62,000 bases of DNA, from the NCBI GenBank assembly GCA_016946835.1, contig JACVTC010000081.1, forward strand, positions 157,501 to 219,500, given 5' to 3'. Every line of letters begins with the position of its first letter. Within the stretch, counting starts at the first letter, position 1. Shown piece by piece: positions 34,901 to 46,658 of this stretch. The stretch comes from Neocallimastix lanati (nom. inval.) (lineage: Eukaryota; Neocallimastigomycota; Neocallimastigomycetes; Neocallimastigales; Neocallimastigaceae). The notes under the pieces are model-generated. The model had not been told where the DNA came from, ran no database searches, and saw only the letters and a program-made list of their open reading frames with translations. Both the position numbers and the translations under genes were made by a program.

Positions 34901-36042
34901 TAAATAATTTAAAAGGAATATATGCTGAAGATTATGATTTAGAATCTAAATTAAAATATACAAGATTAGAACTTCAATATCAAATTATTGATAAATTTAT
35001 AAAAGAAAATCCTGAATTATTTAAAAATTTTGAAGGTTACGGTTCTTTTAAAGAATATATTGATAAAGAAAGATCATCATCTATTAATAGAAATAAGGAG
35101 GTATTCGGAAATAATGAATTTTATTATTTTACAGCTGATGATATAAAAGACTTGATGGGTGGAAGTAATGCAAAGAAAAACAAACTTGAATCTGTATCTG
35201 ATGTAATGAAAATGGTAAATGAAAGAACAATAGACAAAACAGAATTAATGAAAGTTCAGAGAAGTTCCGAATTAACAAAAAGCTTAATACAACATTCACC
35301 TGAATTTATGAGAGATGAAGATCAAATAAATGAAATGTTAAATACACAAGCATTTAATAAAAATAGTTTAAATTCAAATAGAATGAACTTGATTGAAAGT
35401 GATAATCAACTTTTTAATAGATATAGAAGAGAAGTGAGTTATAATTACATGAAATTGGTTCTTAAAAAAATAATTAAAGAAGAAGATATTAAACCAGAAA
35501 ATCTTATATTGTTCGATACTATCGAGGAAGCATACGATTATGCTTACAAAAAATATGGACCTAATTATAAAGAAAAAAATATTGAAATTTTTGATTTGCA
35601 TATGGAAGAAAAATCATTCAATGAATTAAAGAAAAATTCAGAAGAGCTTTTTAAAAATAATGATGATACAGCTGAAAAAAAACAAATGTCAAAGACATTA
35701 AATGCTTTTAATATTCATAATGAAAAAGAATTAAGAGTAAATTCAGATAGAATTGGGGAGGATGCATTTAATTCTTTATATGATAGATTTATTAACAATT
35801 TAGATTATGATGAATTAAATACAAATGAGAAAATTAAAAATAAGTATAATCGTTATCTTTCTAAAATTAATAAAATTTTTGGAAATCAAAAGAATGGAAG
35901 TGAGAATAAATTTGGAAACTCTTCAAAACAAAAAATTGGTGGATCTCATAATAAAAACGAAAAAATTGAGAAATTGGGAAATAATTTCAAAAATAAAGCA
36001 GTATCTAGTTCTGGTAGTGGTGGTGGTAAAGTTCATCATTAA
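31933..36042 (+). CDS. Giant secreted protein of unknown family (paralog 1)
   Basis: 1369 aa, one exon. Not recognised as any known family. Residues 1-18 form a signal peptide (MKSIFISLLVIFITKIYC), and no later membrane span is evident, so it should be secreted. Very rich in Asn, Lys, Asp, Glu and Ile, partly from AT-biased codons, with long charged helical-looking stretches in the C-terminal two thirds. Paralog 2 (46659) matches over the full length: about 440 N-terminal residues are near identical and the rest much weaker. Conserved Cys at 217, 223, 329, 422, 546 and 552 suggest disulfides in the N-terminal part. Dibasic KR at 471-472 and 584-585 align with KR in paralog 2 and could be Kex2-type cleavage sites. 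The end is Ser/Gly/His-rich (SSSGSGGGKVHH). Function unknown; an adhesin, matrix or effector role would be speculation. Confidence 0.88.
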   Translation: MKSIFISLLVIFITKIYCLIPDYHPDQIALLVLSAGCWIDPYKKNSISGNIVKDINGSPLSINIKANGEPEEYASIVDIIPSLRNLEPDELSEKFSKIYKLAFDTFYNIFENEEEESLTLYDSSIKKTINENDLINALINPSEDSNLLQDPKYKGSLYTSSNIDKDNSLKEFIISLKSEDVSNIDINKFNELPDKFIKKWNDDESLSKLYKAIGIQCAKIKDCINQFQDEDGQNIQDISFNIASYTSNDEKTYNYSFIINNGKLRDVYHAFTLESEKNDNFKLNEHDSTYNYAPYDYINDYYVINSENIKQRKENENVIEKDIGLLAECGLIYEDDDAYYYPEHYGYKFEEIEDEDIQKVKELDERLLQLYKLNNDDGSYNSNIISNIFNSNLKNVEPVNDDTDNQNISFVKSKTQNDNILCSYTNDQLAHIEELALRFIEARKYYYADTGKKINEIQALFQSMESDNHFKRDNSLPSDIHKEIDLLPDYEQYVINRFYEIIALKKTVKYDEGIFNNNDDSELINYNEYMITQIILSNMDTDVNNCIGQNDCSVFTLIEINYDVDEAIKIILKIASEDINNKKKRDLTEEFDNIKKLLDPQSENNEHQTFATALLSKVQQYKEKVENKQISSEESKTYVNAFKNLVSSLKNDYGKKNKLDSSKISLLDGNEITKLEALYKHVGSIHNKNFDNKISSLNLPTVNVEANSKYTLDKMYESFASCIELLKYIDGYDNTEPKLSINMNYDKIGNGNPDLEHQISSMIEDLRNLKIDETLKNQLKQNFKTLLNTANELEKIYDEANKQNFKNGNTEKYESNSSMIYKYKDALVEAINVNYENDSDMKKMVEKHKTKVKGIDKLKITSDSKFDLDHVVKNIGKNNMESFIINNPNSKMYLEPYIDDLKTEIINEIRTNEQNNDSPKSICPEALNRLHSLKQNIESRISEVNKYESFEGHYDEITHLVNVMNGFNEAYDTFKKYSDMEYEGENQEKVNNLKGIYAEDYDLESKLKYTRLELQYQIIDKFIKENPELFKNFEGYGSFKEYIDKERSSSINRNKEVFGNNEFYYFTADDIKDLMGGSNAKKNKLESVSDVMKMVNERTIDKTELMKVQRSSELTKSLIQHSPEFMRDEDQINEMLNTQAFNKNSLNSNRMNLIESDNQLFNRYRREVSYNYMKLVLKKIIKEEDIKPENLILFDTIEEAYDYAYKKYGPNYKEKNIEIFDLHMEEKSFNELKKNSEELFKNNDDTAEKKQMSKTLNAFNIHNEKELRVNSDRIGEDAFNSLYDRFINNLDYDELNTNEKIKNKYNRYLSKINKIFGNQKNGSENKFGNSSKQKIGGSHNKNEKIEKLGNNFKNKAVSSSGSGGGKVHH

Positions 36043-36469
36043 TAACAGTAAAAATGTTAGAAAACCAAAGTAAGAATAAAGTCAACAATTATAAAAAAAA
36101 TTATTTATTTATATTTAAGATATTGAAAATGAAGTTAATTTTTTTTTTAAAAATATAAAGAAAAAAAAAAAGAAAAGAAAAAAGAAAAGAAAAGAAAAGA
36201 AAAGGAAAAGAAAAGAAATTTATAAAGATGATATAAAAAAAAATTAATTTATTTTTAAATATTTATTAAATAAATTTATAATTTAAATTAAAAAAAATAG
36301 TAACATGTTAAGAAAAGTTAAATTAAAATTAATATAGGAATAAATAATAATCAAAATTAAGAAATTCAAATAAAATAAAGACAACAACAACAAAAAAAAA
36401 AATTTTATTAAATATAAATGAAATTATAAATAAAAATAAAATTTTTTCTACCAATTTGCTATTTTAAAT
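36043..36469. other. 3' flank of giant gene 1
   Basis: AT-rich, with a purine-only aagaaaagaaaag tract at about 36155-36220. No gene seen. Confidence 0.6.
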
Positions 36470-36760
36470 GATTTTATTTTATTTTATTTTATTTTATTTT
36501 ATTTTATTTTATTTTATTTTATTCAATCTGAACTTTACATTTTTATTTCATCTATTTATTTTATTTTATTTTATTTTATTTTATTCAATCTGAACTTTAC
36601 ATTTTTATTTCATCTATTTATTTTATTTTAATTTATTTTATTTTATTTTATTTTATTTTATTTTATTTTATTTTATTTTATTTTATTTTATTTTATTTTA
36701 TTTTATTCAATCTGAACTTTACATTTTTATTTCATCTATTTATTTTATTTTATTTTATTT
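36470..36760. repeat. TTTTA pentanucleotide array with spacer units, left half
   Basis: Runs of ttttattttattttattttat interrupted by a repeated ~33-base spacer (ttcaatctgaactttacatt, then tttatttcatctatttattt) at about 36524, 36584 and 36704. It continues unchanged at 37932 beyond the inserted LINE. Confidence 0.92.
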
Positions 36761-37894
36761 TATGAGTTTCGGGTTTAAAAATAAAACCTCCAATACTTCA
36801 ATTTACAATATGTCTAAGGAACTTTCTATACCTCCTATAGCTAGTTTTTGTGCTAAGGCGATGATTCGATGCTTTAAAAAGTGGAAAGATTCTTCTTGTA
36901 TTATTTCTCATTTAGTCAAAAATATACCTACACTTTCTCACTATTCATGGACGAAAAAAGCACGGAGTTTAGCAGTACACAAGCACAGTAATAAACTTCC
37001 TGGAGAAATAAGGAAGTTTTACTGGGAAAATATTCATTATTCAAGCACACCTGCGATCAGATCTACAAAATACAAGAAATTTAAATTTGGTTTTAAAAAA
37101 TTTATTCAATGTCTATCACTTAAATATTCACAATTTTCTCTTGGATTTTTTTGGATTGGACGAATTAAATGTGGATTCAAATTTGATGTAAAAACGTATG
37201 TTAAAAGTAATCTAGTATCAGAAAATTGCCCAACATACTGCCCTTGTTGTGGTGAGAGTAACAGCATACCTAGTTTTACACACTGGATACTTTTATGTCC
37301 TAAATTTGAAGAATTTAGGCAACATTTCATTCCCTTTGTTGATGAAATTTTTATTAATTTTTCTCTAATTGTTCATGAGAAATCATTGAACATTCCTGAT
37401 GATAAAGAGGAAGATTTTGATGATAATATCAATTTTTACGTGCTGTGTCTCCTTCTTGGCGGAAATGCAGTATTTGAAATCTTAAAGATCGGCTCGGGGG
37501 AAAGAAGGCGATATATTAATAATATTTTTCAATCACCTTCGAACGAGTCTTCTTTCCCGATTTCATATTTTGTGGGGCTTGCGGAATTCCTTACTAACGT
37601 TATGCCTATTGTGATTGGTGATTTTTACACCATGATCGATTTGTATAGTGTTAGACCTACCGTTGTCAAGAGCGTCGACGTCGTAACGATAAGGCAAAGA
37701 AGAAATTCTGATACAGATTCGAATGATAATTTTCATCCACATGGAGTTATCTTCGATGAATGGGAAGAGTTAGAGGCCTTTTCGTCCTCGAATCTCATAA
37801 CGTAGTTTTTTAATATTAATATAAAAAATAATTTCATGTATTTAAATTTCATGTATTTTTTAAAAAAATATTATTAAATAAAGTTTATTCCTAG

Positions 37895-37931
<37 letters not shown>
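36761..37931 (+). mobile_element. 5'-truncated LINE insertion with poly(A) tail
   Basis: An insert of ordinary composition inside the TTTTA array. It encodes the C-terminal 347 residues of a LINE ORF in one open frame (36762-37805; the first ATG coincides with the truncation point and is not a real start). It includes a Cys/His motif, C-P-T-Y-C-P-C-C-G...H...C-P, typical of LINE C-termini, and then SYFVGLAEFLTNVMP. A short 3' UTR leads to about 32 A (37899-37930). Truncation at the 5' end and a poly(A) tail are the hallmarks of target-primed reverse transcription. The open frame suggests a fairly young insertion. A target duplication cannot be seen because the target is itself repetitive. Confidence 0.88.
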
Positions 37932-37935
<4 letters not shown>

Positions 37936-38505
37936 TTTTATTTTATTTTATTTTATTTTATTTTATTTTATTTTATTTTATTTTATTTTATTTTATTTTA
38001 TTTTATTTTATTTTATTTTATTTTATTTTATTTTATTTTATTCAATCTGAACTTTACATTTTTATTTCATCTATTTATTTTATTTTATTTTGTTTTATTT
38101 TATTCAATCTGAACTTTACATTTTTATTTCATCTATTTATTTTATTTTAATTTATTTTATTTTATTTTATTTTATTTTATTTTATTTTATTTTATTTTAT
38201 TTTATTTTATTTTATTTTATTTTATTTTATTTTATTTTATTTTATTTTATTTTATTTTATTCAATCTGAACTTTACATTTTTATTTCATCTATTTATTTT
38301 ATTTTATTTTATTTTATTTTATTTTATTTTATTTTATTTTATTTTATTTTATTTTATTTTATTTTATTTTATTTTATTTTATTTTATTTTATTTTATTTT
38401 ATTTTATTTTATTTTATTTTATTTTATTTTATTTTATTTTATTTTATTTTATTCATTATGAACTTTACATTTTTATTTCATCTATTTATTTTATTTTATT
38501 TTTTA
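37932..38505. repeat. TTTTA pentanucleotide array with spacer units, right half
   Basis: Long runs of the pentamer with the ttcaatctgaactttacatt spacer at about 38040, 38103 and 38261 and a variant (ttcattatgaactttac) near 38451. With the left half, the array spans about 870 bases excluding the LINE. Confidence 0.92.
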
Positions 38506-38764
38506 TATTTTATTTGATTATTACTTTTTATTATTACAACATTTATTAGTATTATTCTCTTTATAAAGAAAGAAATAAAGTGAATAAAAATAAAGTGTAT
38601 ATTTGACTTAACTATAAAAGAAAAAGTACATATTTTTTAGATTAAAAAAAAGTGAAAAAAAGTGGAAAAAAGTAAAAAAAAAAATGTAATTATGTTAAAA
38701 AAATGTAATTATGTTTATTATAATTATAAAGAAAAGTAATTTTTAATTTATCATTGAAAATATG
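38506..38764. other. AT-rich DNA between array and LINE tail
   Basis: Simple sequence with two copies of aaaaaaatgtaattatgtt near 38680-38715. No gene. Confidence 0.5.
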
Positions 38765-38960
38765 ATAAGGTATGGATTTTCACCTCCCGGTGAAAGATCT
38801 GATACAGATTAGGTTGATAACACCAATACTGAAATTATTACTTTTATAATTATATAATATATGATTTTTCATTTCATGTATTTTTTTTTTTTTTTAAATC
38901 ATGTAATTTTATTATTATTATAAATCAAAAGTTATTTTCTAAGCCTAAAAAAAAATTACA
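38765..38960 (+). pseudogene. LINE 3'-end fragment
   Basis: Encodes a broken piece equal to the C-terminal tail of the LINE protein (SDTD-stop-VDNTNTEIIT), matching the tail in 16036-16605 almost word for word, then a 3' UTR with tttcatgtatttt and a terminal A run (cctaaaaaaaaa, about 38945-38955) as in the 36.8 kb copy. Confidence 0.72.
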
Positions 38961-39344
38961 TATATCTATTATTATTATTAATATTTTTAATTTATTATTT
39001 CATCCTTCATCTCCGAGCAAGGGTGTACTTGATTTATGTATAATAAATTTTACTCTTATAAAGTCCCATAGTTCTGGTGAGAATTTTTTTTTTTTTTTTT
39101 TAGACATTGAAGAGAATACACTTCTATAAATTTATTAATTTTATTATAAAAAATACATGAAGGTCAAAAGTACATATAAATTTAAAAATAAAAAGAAAAG
39201 TTAAAAAATAAAAAATAAAAAAGTTTCAATTAATGTTATTGATTATAACAAAAGGAATCATAAATATCATAAATATATAGTTTTTCTTCTCTCAAAATAA
39301 ATCATTTTGCTTTATAAGAAAAAATTAATTCATTATATAATATC
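38961..39344. other. Intergenic DNA with a short GC-richer patch
   Basis: 39000-39080 (tccttcatctccgagcaagg, gtcccatagttctggtgaga) is less AT-rich than its surroundings and is followed by a T run. I do not recognise it. The rest is AT-rich. Confidence 0.45.
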
Positions 39345-40812
39345 AATTTATTTACTATTTCAATATCAAATACAAGTTCAAGTCGAAATTCAAATTCAAG
39401 TTCAAATACAGATTCAAGTACAAATACAGATTATAGTTCAAATATAGATTCAAGTACAAATTCAAATTCAAGTATAAATACCAGTTCAATCAATTATAAT
39501 AATTGCAATCATATTAATAACACTCAAATTAATAATAATGCGGTTAAAGAATTTCCTCTTTGTGTCAGTTTAAATACCAATGGATGGAACTTTGATAAAA
39601 TAGACAGTAGTTGAATTCTTTATTTCAATGTATAAATCACTTTATCTATGCTTTCAATAAATAGGAAATGATTTAGGTTCTAATAGTAAATATCCATGTC
39701 GAGTATCATTAAAAAATTATAAATATTTCTTCAAAAAAGCTAATAATGAAATTCTCGGTAAATGAGGACTTTATATAGGGCTTCATAATTCTTGTAAAGT
39801 CTCTCTTGAAAACAATACTTATGAGTATATTATTTCTTTGTATACTTAAAAATTTTGGAATTTCACTAAATGTTCTATTGGTAATGTATATGTACCTTAT
39901 AGTTTCCATAGCCTTCATGCTAGAGCTGCTAGGATTGAAATTTTATCTTGGTTAAATAGTTACTCTTCTCATCCTTCAATGTTGGTTGGTAATTTTAATT
40001 TATTTATTGAAAAATTAGGTAATTTGCTCTCCAAATTTAGTAATTACAAAATTCTTCCCTTATGGGGCTTCTTAATTTCATGGAGTAGAGGTAATAGAGA
40101 ATCTGATATAGATCACGGTATTATCAATGATCATATGTTATATATACTTTCATATGGTACTTTTATTGACTTTTCCCCTATTTCGGATCATAAGCCTTAA
40201 TTAATAAAAGGTTAATTTTTCATTAGATAATTCAGATAAATTCTTTCTCTCTTCCTTAAAAGACAGTGTAATGGGATAGATTAAAATGAATAAATGAAAA
40301 AGAATCAATTTTTGACAATAACTATTTTAGTATATTAGATGAAGTGATTCTAGATCCTGATATTAGTATTGATGATGTTTCTAAGAGATTTATATCAACT
40401 TCATTTAATATTGCTAATGAACTTAGTATCACATCAATGTTGGAGGTAAGAAAATATTTTTTTCATATGTTAGTCGCAGAAAATATTTTATTTGCAAAAA
40501 CTCAAAATGAAATTATATAAAGCCATTAAAAAAAGATGTTTTAATTGTAGTTTAGATGAATTTAAAGAATTAATAATTATAATAGAATGTGCACAATTAT
40601 TCATCATTTGTGTAATATTTATAGGAAAGCAGAATACCAATATTGGATTAATACAGGATGTGAATATATGAAATCTTATAATCTAAAGAAAGCTTGGAAA
40701 TAGTTTAAAATAACAGCAAAAGTAAATAAATTTAAAAATATGTCAAATTCTCTAGTAAAAGACAAATATAGTAAATTAGCTACTTTTACTAAAGAACAAT
40801 TAGAAGTATGAC
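39345..40812 (+). pseudogene. LINE ORF relic: Ser/Asn/Thr-rich N-term and APE-type endonuclease
   Basis: A Ser/Thr/Asn-rich leader (39370-39530) leads into an endonuclease-like region. Visible pieces are FPLCVSLNTNGWNFDKI (about 39550), KVSLENNTYEYIIS (39800), VYVPYSFHSLHARAARIEIL (39885), a VGNFNLFI piece (normally GDFN, 39985) and a DIDHGIIN...FSPISDHKP piece (40105-40198), where SDH is the catalytic endonuclease signature. A linker corresponding to that of the 14-16 kb LINE follows to about 40810. At least five stops or frameshifts. Cut off by the SINE-like element at 40815. Confidence 0.82.
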
Positions 40813-40814
40813 TC

Positions 40815-41075
40815 GATCTGCGGCTCTCTTTATCGAAATTAAGCCTAGGGCAGTACTCGACAAGGGTTGTTATTCCGACGATATAAGTTCAAACCAACCA
40901 GGAGCGCCAATGCTAAAAATATAATAAGACAGGCTAGTAGGACCAATGCTCTGAATGAGAAAACCATAATTTCTTTCAGAGAGTCAATTCAAACTCTAAT
41001 CCGGAATAAGAATTCCATTTAAAAATAAATATTATAATCTGGAGGTGAAGTGAGTTGTATATTTCAGGTTACTAA
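40815..41075 (+). mobile_element. Putative tRNA-derived SINE (family 3), copy 1
   Basis: An approximately 255-base unit of ordinary composition shared with 51548-51806 at roughly 85% identity. It carries an agttcaaacc box resembling a Pol III B box (about 40888), and about 45 bases upstream a gcctagggcagtactcgac segment reminiscent of a tRNA D arm. The end is ataatctggaggtgaagtga. No target duplication could be proven. Confidence 0.55.
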
Positions 41076-44000
41076 TATTAATTTTATTATTCTCTATTTG
41101 GACAAATAATATTTATTTTTTTTATTAATTGTGAGTTTTTTTTTTTAAAAAAAATATTCATGTGATTTATAAATGAATAAATAAATAAAGCTAAGGTTTG
41201 AAATAATTACATTTATAAAACAAATAAAAAAAAAAAATTTATTTTTCTTTTATTTTTTTAAATTTTTTTGTAGCGTATATTAATAGTTTTAATTTTATTT
41301 GGATAACATGTGTCGTATTGAATTGTAATGTAATTATTTGTTCCATCCTATTGATTTTAGTATTTGTAATTTATTATTAATTCATTTATATATGTATCAT
41401 ATTTTTTTTTTTTTAAAAAAAAGAATATTAAAATAAAATTATTTAATTTATAGAATATTTATTAATTGGTTTAAAAAAATTATTAATAGATATAATATAG
41501 AATAAAATAATTTATTTTATAGAATATTTATTTTTTCTCAAAGTCTAAAAAAATATATATATATATATATAGAATATTTATTAATTTGTTTGAAAAATTA
41601 TTAATAGATATAATATTATATAAATCACATTTATTTTATTGATAAACAACTCAAAAGTTCAATGTACTTTTGTTGGGATTTATTTATTAAATTTGTTAGT
41701 TTATTATTTATTTATTTATTTATTTGCTTTTATTTAAAAATTACATATATTTAAAAAGCTATTTAAAAACTTTCTTATACTTTTAATTACAAACTAACTT
41801 AACATTATTTTACTCAACATAATTTAGCACTTCTCTTAATTCAGAGAAATGCTTTATTTTTATGTTATTTAGTTATTATTAACTATTTAATTAATTGTTA
41901 TTATGATTAAAATAAACTATTAATAATTATTATTTAAGAAAATATTTAATAACTATATAAATATAAATATAAAATAATAAGAATATAATTAAAACATTGA
42001 TTTATGCTATATAATTTATTATTAATTATAAATATAATTATTATTTAGAAATCAAGCCACATATTGAATTTATTATAAAATCATTCGATTTAAATTTGAT
42101 TTATGACATTAATTTTTGTTTGAATAATAAAAACTATTTTATATTAATTAAGGTTTGAATATTTCATTTTATATCATTATACCTTTTTAGAGAATAATTT
42201 TTGTATTAAAGTTAATTTTTTAAATTATTTTTAATTACATTATTTTCATTTTATTATTAAATGATTAATCTCAAAAATAATTCCTTCTATTATTTATTGT
42301 ATTATTTAATATAGTTTTGTTGTATTCTTAGATAATGAATTAATTATTTGTTCCATCCTATTGATTTTAGTATAATAAAAAAAATATGTATTTGTAATTT
42401 TTTTTAATTCATTTATATATGTATCATAATTTTTTTTTTAAAAAAAAAGAATATTAAAATAAAATTATTTAATTTATAGAATATTTATTAATTGGTTTAA
42501 AAAAATTATTAATAGATATAATATAAAAAAATACAGATTTTTTTTTATATCCTTTTTAAAGAATAATTTTTGTATTAAAAGTTAATTTGTTAAAATATTT
42601 TTAATTACATTATTTTCATTTTATTATTAAATGATTAATCGTAAAAATAACTTCTTCTATTATTTATTGTATTATTTAATATAGTTTTGGTTGTATTCTT
42701 AGATAATGAATTAATTATTATTTATTTATTTCTTTCATTTATAATCTTTATCTAATTTTAAATTTAATTCTTTGTAATATAATTTCTTTATTACCCTTAT
42801 AAAAAAAATATAAAAAATTTATATTAAAATGTGAAATACAAAATAATTTATTAATCTATAACATATGTTTATGATATGTAAAATATATTATTAATTAATT
42901 TTAAATAAATTCTAATTCATATCATTATAATTATCATTATTTTTTACATTGTACACAAGAATAAACAAAAATTAAATCTTAAAATTGTGTAATATTCTTT
43001 TTTTTTTTAGATTATGGATGATTTTACTGCTAAGTAAAATCTTATTTATATATTTTTAATTTAATTTTATTTTTTTTTAATTTAATTAATTAATATTTTT
43101 GTAGTATTACAAGATTAATGGAAAATTTAATCTATAATTAATTTTATTTATTAAAATTTTTATTTATTTTCTTTATATTTAAATTATTTATATATTTATT
43201 GATAAAGTTATTTAAGTTCTGTATCTTTTATTGAGAGAACTTTTTTTGTTTATTTATGTAATTTATTAATATAATTTTATTTATTCATTTATTTATTTTA
43301 TTTTTTTTATTTATTAATTTTTTTTCTTATAGACTGAAGACTTATGTCTCCCCATATATTAATATGGGTGTATGTTTAACTGCCATATTGGTACAGCAAA
43401 AAAACTCCAATATAGAAGTACTCTACGTAATCCTCAAGGGAAAGCAAAGCCACCATAGTACTAATTGCACCATCACTAACTTAATTTCTGAGATCGGAAA
43501 GGATCCGGTATTTTCAAGTGTGTATTGCCGTAACCTTATTAAGAGAACTTTTATTGTTTATTTACGTAATTTATTAATATAATTTTATTTATTCATTTTT
43601 TTATTTTATAATTTATATTTATTTAATTAATTAAATACTAAATTTTATAAAATTTATATTTTAATTTTATAAAACTATTATTATAATTATATATATGAAA
43701 AATGGCATTATCATTTTTTTTGTTACAATTGCAAAGAATAAATATAAAGAAAAAGTATTCTGTATATAATATTCTTTAATTATAAACTATTTTAAAATAA
43801 TAAGAATTAATTATTTAATTAAGTATTATAAAAATATAATATAAATAATAAAAACGTAATTAAAAAAATAGTTAAAATAATATACTACTAATTTATAAAT
43901 TAATTACATATTTACATAACATAAAATTTATGTAATAAATTTTATTTTTACATTTATTTAATGTATTTTATAGAATATATGATATTACATATATTTATGT

Positions 44001-44587
44001 TATACCACGTTTTTTAGATCAGTTTATAAATCATATGATAATTAATCAAGTGATAATTTAATATATATTAATTTATTTTTATGTAATTATTAACAAAACA
44101 ATTTATTAATAATTAAAGTTTTTATTTTCATTTTATATTATGACATTTGTGTATTCGATGTTTTGCATCTCTAAAATGGAATGTTTCATTTTGGAACTGT
44201 GTTAAAAATATTTGATTTAATTTATAGTTAAATGATACATTTTTTAAAAAAAAAAAAAAAAAAAATTTAATAAATTATAATTTTTTTTTTAAAAAAAATT
44301 TATAATACAAAACTGATATTTTTTAATCAATAAAAATATTTTCTAAAAATTTAAATTTAATTAAGTAATTAACATATAGTAATTATTATAATCATTATTA
44401 ATTTTTAATTATAAATTTTAGAATTTATCACAAAAATTGTAGAAAAGAAAGATTATTTAAAAATAAAAGACAATTATAAAGTTTAAATTTTTTTTTCTTT
44501 TTTTTTTTTTTCTGTATTCTTTTTTTCTTTTTTTCTTTTTCCTTTTTTTTTTTTTTTTTTCTATATTCTTTTTTTTTTTTTCTTTTT

Positions 44588-44623
<36 letters not shown>

Positions 44624-44639
44624 ATGAATACAAAAATGG

Positions 44640-44671
<32 letters not shown>

Positions 44672-45250
44672 AGTTTTCTATAAAAATAAAAGTTTAAGAA
44701 TAATGAATTTAATGAATTTTTATAAATAAAAGTCCATTTTTGATTAAATAGTGTGGCTAATATTATAAATTTTTTAATATTAATATATTAAATTTAATAA
44801 TATTGATATCATTTGTAATATTGATATTCATGAGAATGAAATATTTGAGTGGATGGTTGCATTTCGCAATTTTTATTTTGAAGAATGTATTAAATTATTC
44901 AATATTCCATATTTATACTATTTTTTTTTTAAATAATTAAATAAGAAATAAATAAATAAATAAATAAATAAAAGAAATTGATCTTAGTAATATATTTAAT
45001 TATTTGAGTAGAAATTTTTGTTTTATTTGAATAAATTCATAGGCTATAAAATTATTAATTTTATTATACATTTACTAAATATTTTATTTAGAGAGAAATA
45101 TTGCAAGAAAACTTATTTATACATTTTTTAAATATGATAGAGACATTAAATTGTTTTTAAAATAATAAATTTCTTATATAAATATTTAATATATAAAACT
45201 ATTTAAATATAACAAAATATTAAAATAATAAATCTTTTAAGTTTGATTTT
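41076..45250. repeat. Duplicated upstream module, copy A
   Basis: Shares ordered blocks with 51807-55560 and, from its middle on, with 56791-59066. These are: gcgtatattaatagttttaa; tatgtatttgtaattttttt (twice here, 41355 and 42385); attatggatgattttactgc (43010); the family-2 SINE; ttgttacaattgcaaagaat (43725); ttcgatgttttgcatctcta (44155); gtgtggctaatattataaat (44750); attgatcttagtaatatatt (44980); and a broken copy of the small frame found at 55335. No intact gene. Confidence 0.82.
43331..43535 (-). mobile_element. SINE-like element family 2, copy in module A
   Basis: Reads in reverse as the element at 30978-31186. Its minus-strand 3' end is gtcttcagtctataag followed by an A-rich tail. It is flanked on both sides by a longer direct repeat (gagaactttt...gtttatttatgtaatttatt at 43232-43300 and again from about 43547), so either a long target duplication or a local duplication accompanied it. 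Confidence 0.7.
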
Positions 45251-46370
45251 TAGTTTTTTTTAAAAGTATTTTATTATATTATTATTATATTTTTAGGTAA
45301 TATCAATTTGCAATATATTTATTTAAATTTTAATACATGTATTTAATTTTATTTCTTAAATTTTATAAAATTAATAAAATAAATATTTTATTTTTTTTTT
45401 ATACTTGATACTTTCAGTTAATATATCCAAAAAATATAATAAAATAAAATTGTATGAAATATTTTTCTTATAGAAATAAAATTGTAAGCTAATATAATTA
45501 AATAATTATTTAATTATTTTTTTGTTTAAATTTTATATTTAAAGTTATGAAAAAAAAAAAAAACCTTTTTATTATATTAACCATTTGTTTTTTTTTTTTT
45601 TTATTAAGGTTTTAACTTATATTTTATTATACTAAATATAAGTTAAGACTTTAATAAAAAGTTTTTTACTTTAATAAAAATAGGTAATAACAATTTTAAC
45701 CCTACTCATAAACATATTCTCTTTACAATTATTTACTAATTTATTTATTTATTTATTAATTAATTAATTAATATATAAATTATTTAATATGAATTTCATC
45801 TTTTAAAATAAGCAACATCACAAAATATTTCATTTCAAATTACAGCAATGCGAAATAAATCTCATTCTCAAAATGCATTTCATTCGAAATTTTGTTTAAT
45901 ATTATTAATATATTATTTATCATTTTATGGAAATATTTTACATTAAATTTAATAAATTTGAATAAATTTATTAATATATTGAAAATTAGTACTTAATAAT
46001 ATGATAATATTATAATTGTTAAAGTTCAACATAATATTTAAACTTTTGTACATTAAAGTATTATAAATATTTATAATATTTGATTAAGTAATAATTTGTA
46101 TGTAAAATATAAAAAGAAAATTTTTTTTATGAAATTAATATTTTGAGTCTTTTTAAATACTTTTTTAAATCATATAAATTAATAAATAATAAATTAAATT
46201 TAATTAAATAATAATACATTTTGTTGTGTACACATCATATCTTATATTGACTCCTTAACAATAATAAATGAATTTGTAATATTCAAATAATTTATTTTAT
46301 TATTAATAAAAATTTATTAATTAATATAGATTTAGTAATAAAAAAAAATATAAAAGTTGCTAAATTTATT

Positions 46371-46401
<31 letters not shown>

Positions 46402-46658
46402 CAAAATTAAAAAAAAAATAAATAAGAAAAATAAAAAAATATTAATAGAAATCTTTGAATACAAATAAAATATATTATACAATTTATAAATTGTATAATT
46501 AATAAATTTATAAATTAATAAATTATTAAATAAATAAATAAATAAATAAATTTATAAATTAATAAATTATTAAATAAATAAATAAATAAATTAATAAATT
46601 ATTAAATAAATAAAATAAATAAATATTATTTAAATTAGATTATTCATTTGATTTTATA
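45251..46658. other. AT-rich upstream region of giant gene 2
   Basis: No gene. Contains a T run (46371-46401), cat-ttcg type short motifs near 45830-45890 and taaataaa repeats just before the start codon. It is not similar to the upstream region of giant gene 1. Confidence 0.55.

Noticed and set aside
36762-37805. Independent 347-aa protein-coding gene
   Set aside because: Its C-terminal part matches LINE relics at 16.0-16.6 kb, the start coincides with the truncation point in the TTTTA array, and a poly(A) tail follows.
43364-43582. 72-codon frame (and 53069-53266) starting MGVCLTAILVQQ
   Set aside because: Entirely inside the reverse copies of the family-2 SINE-like repeat; conservation follows from element duplication.
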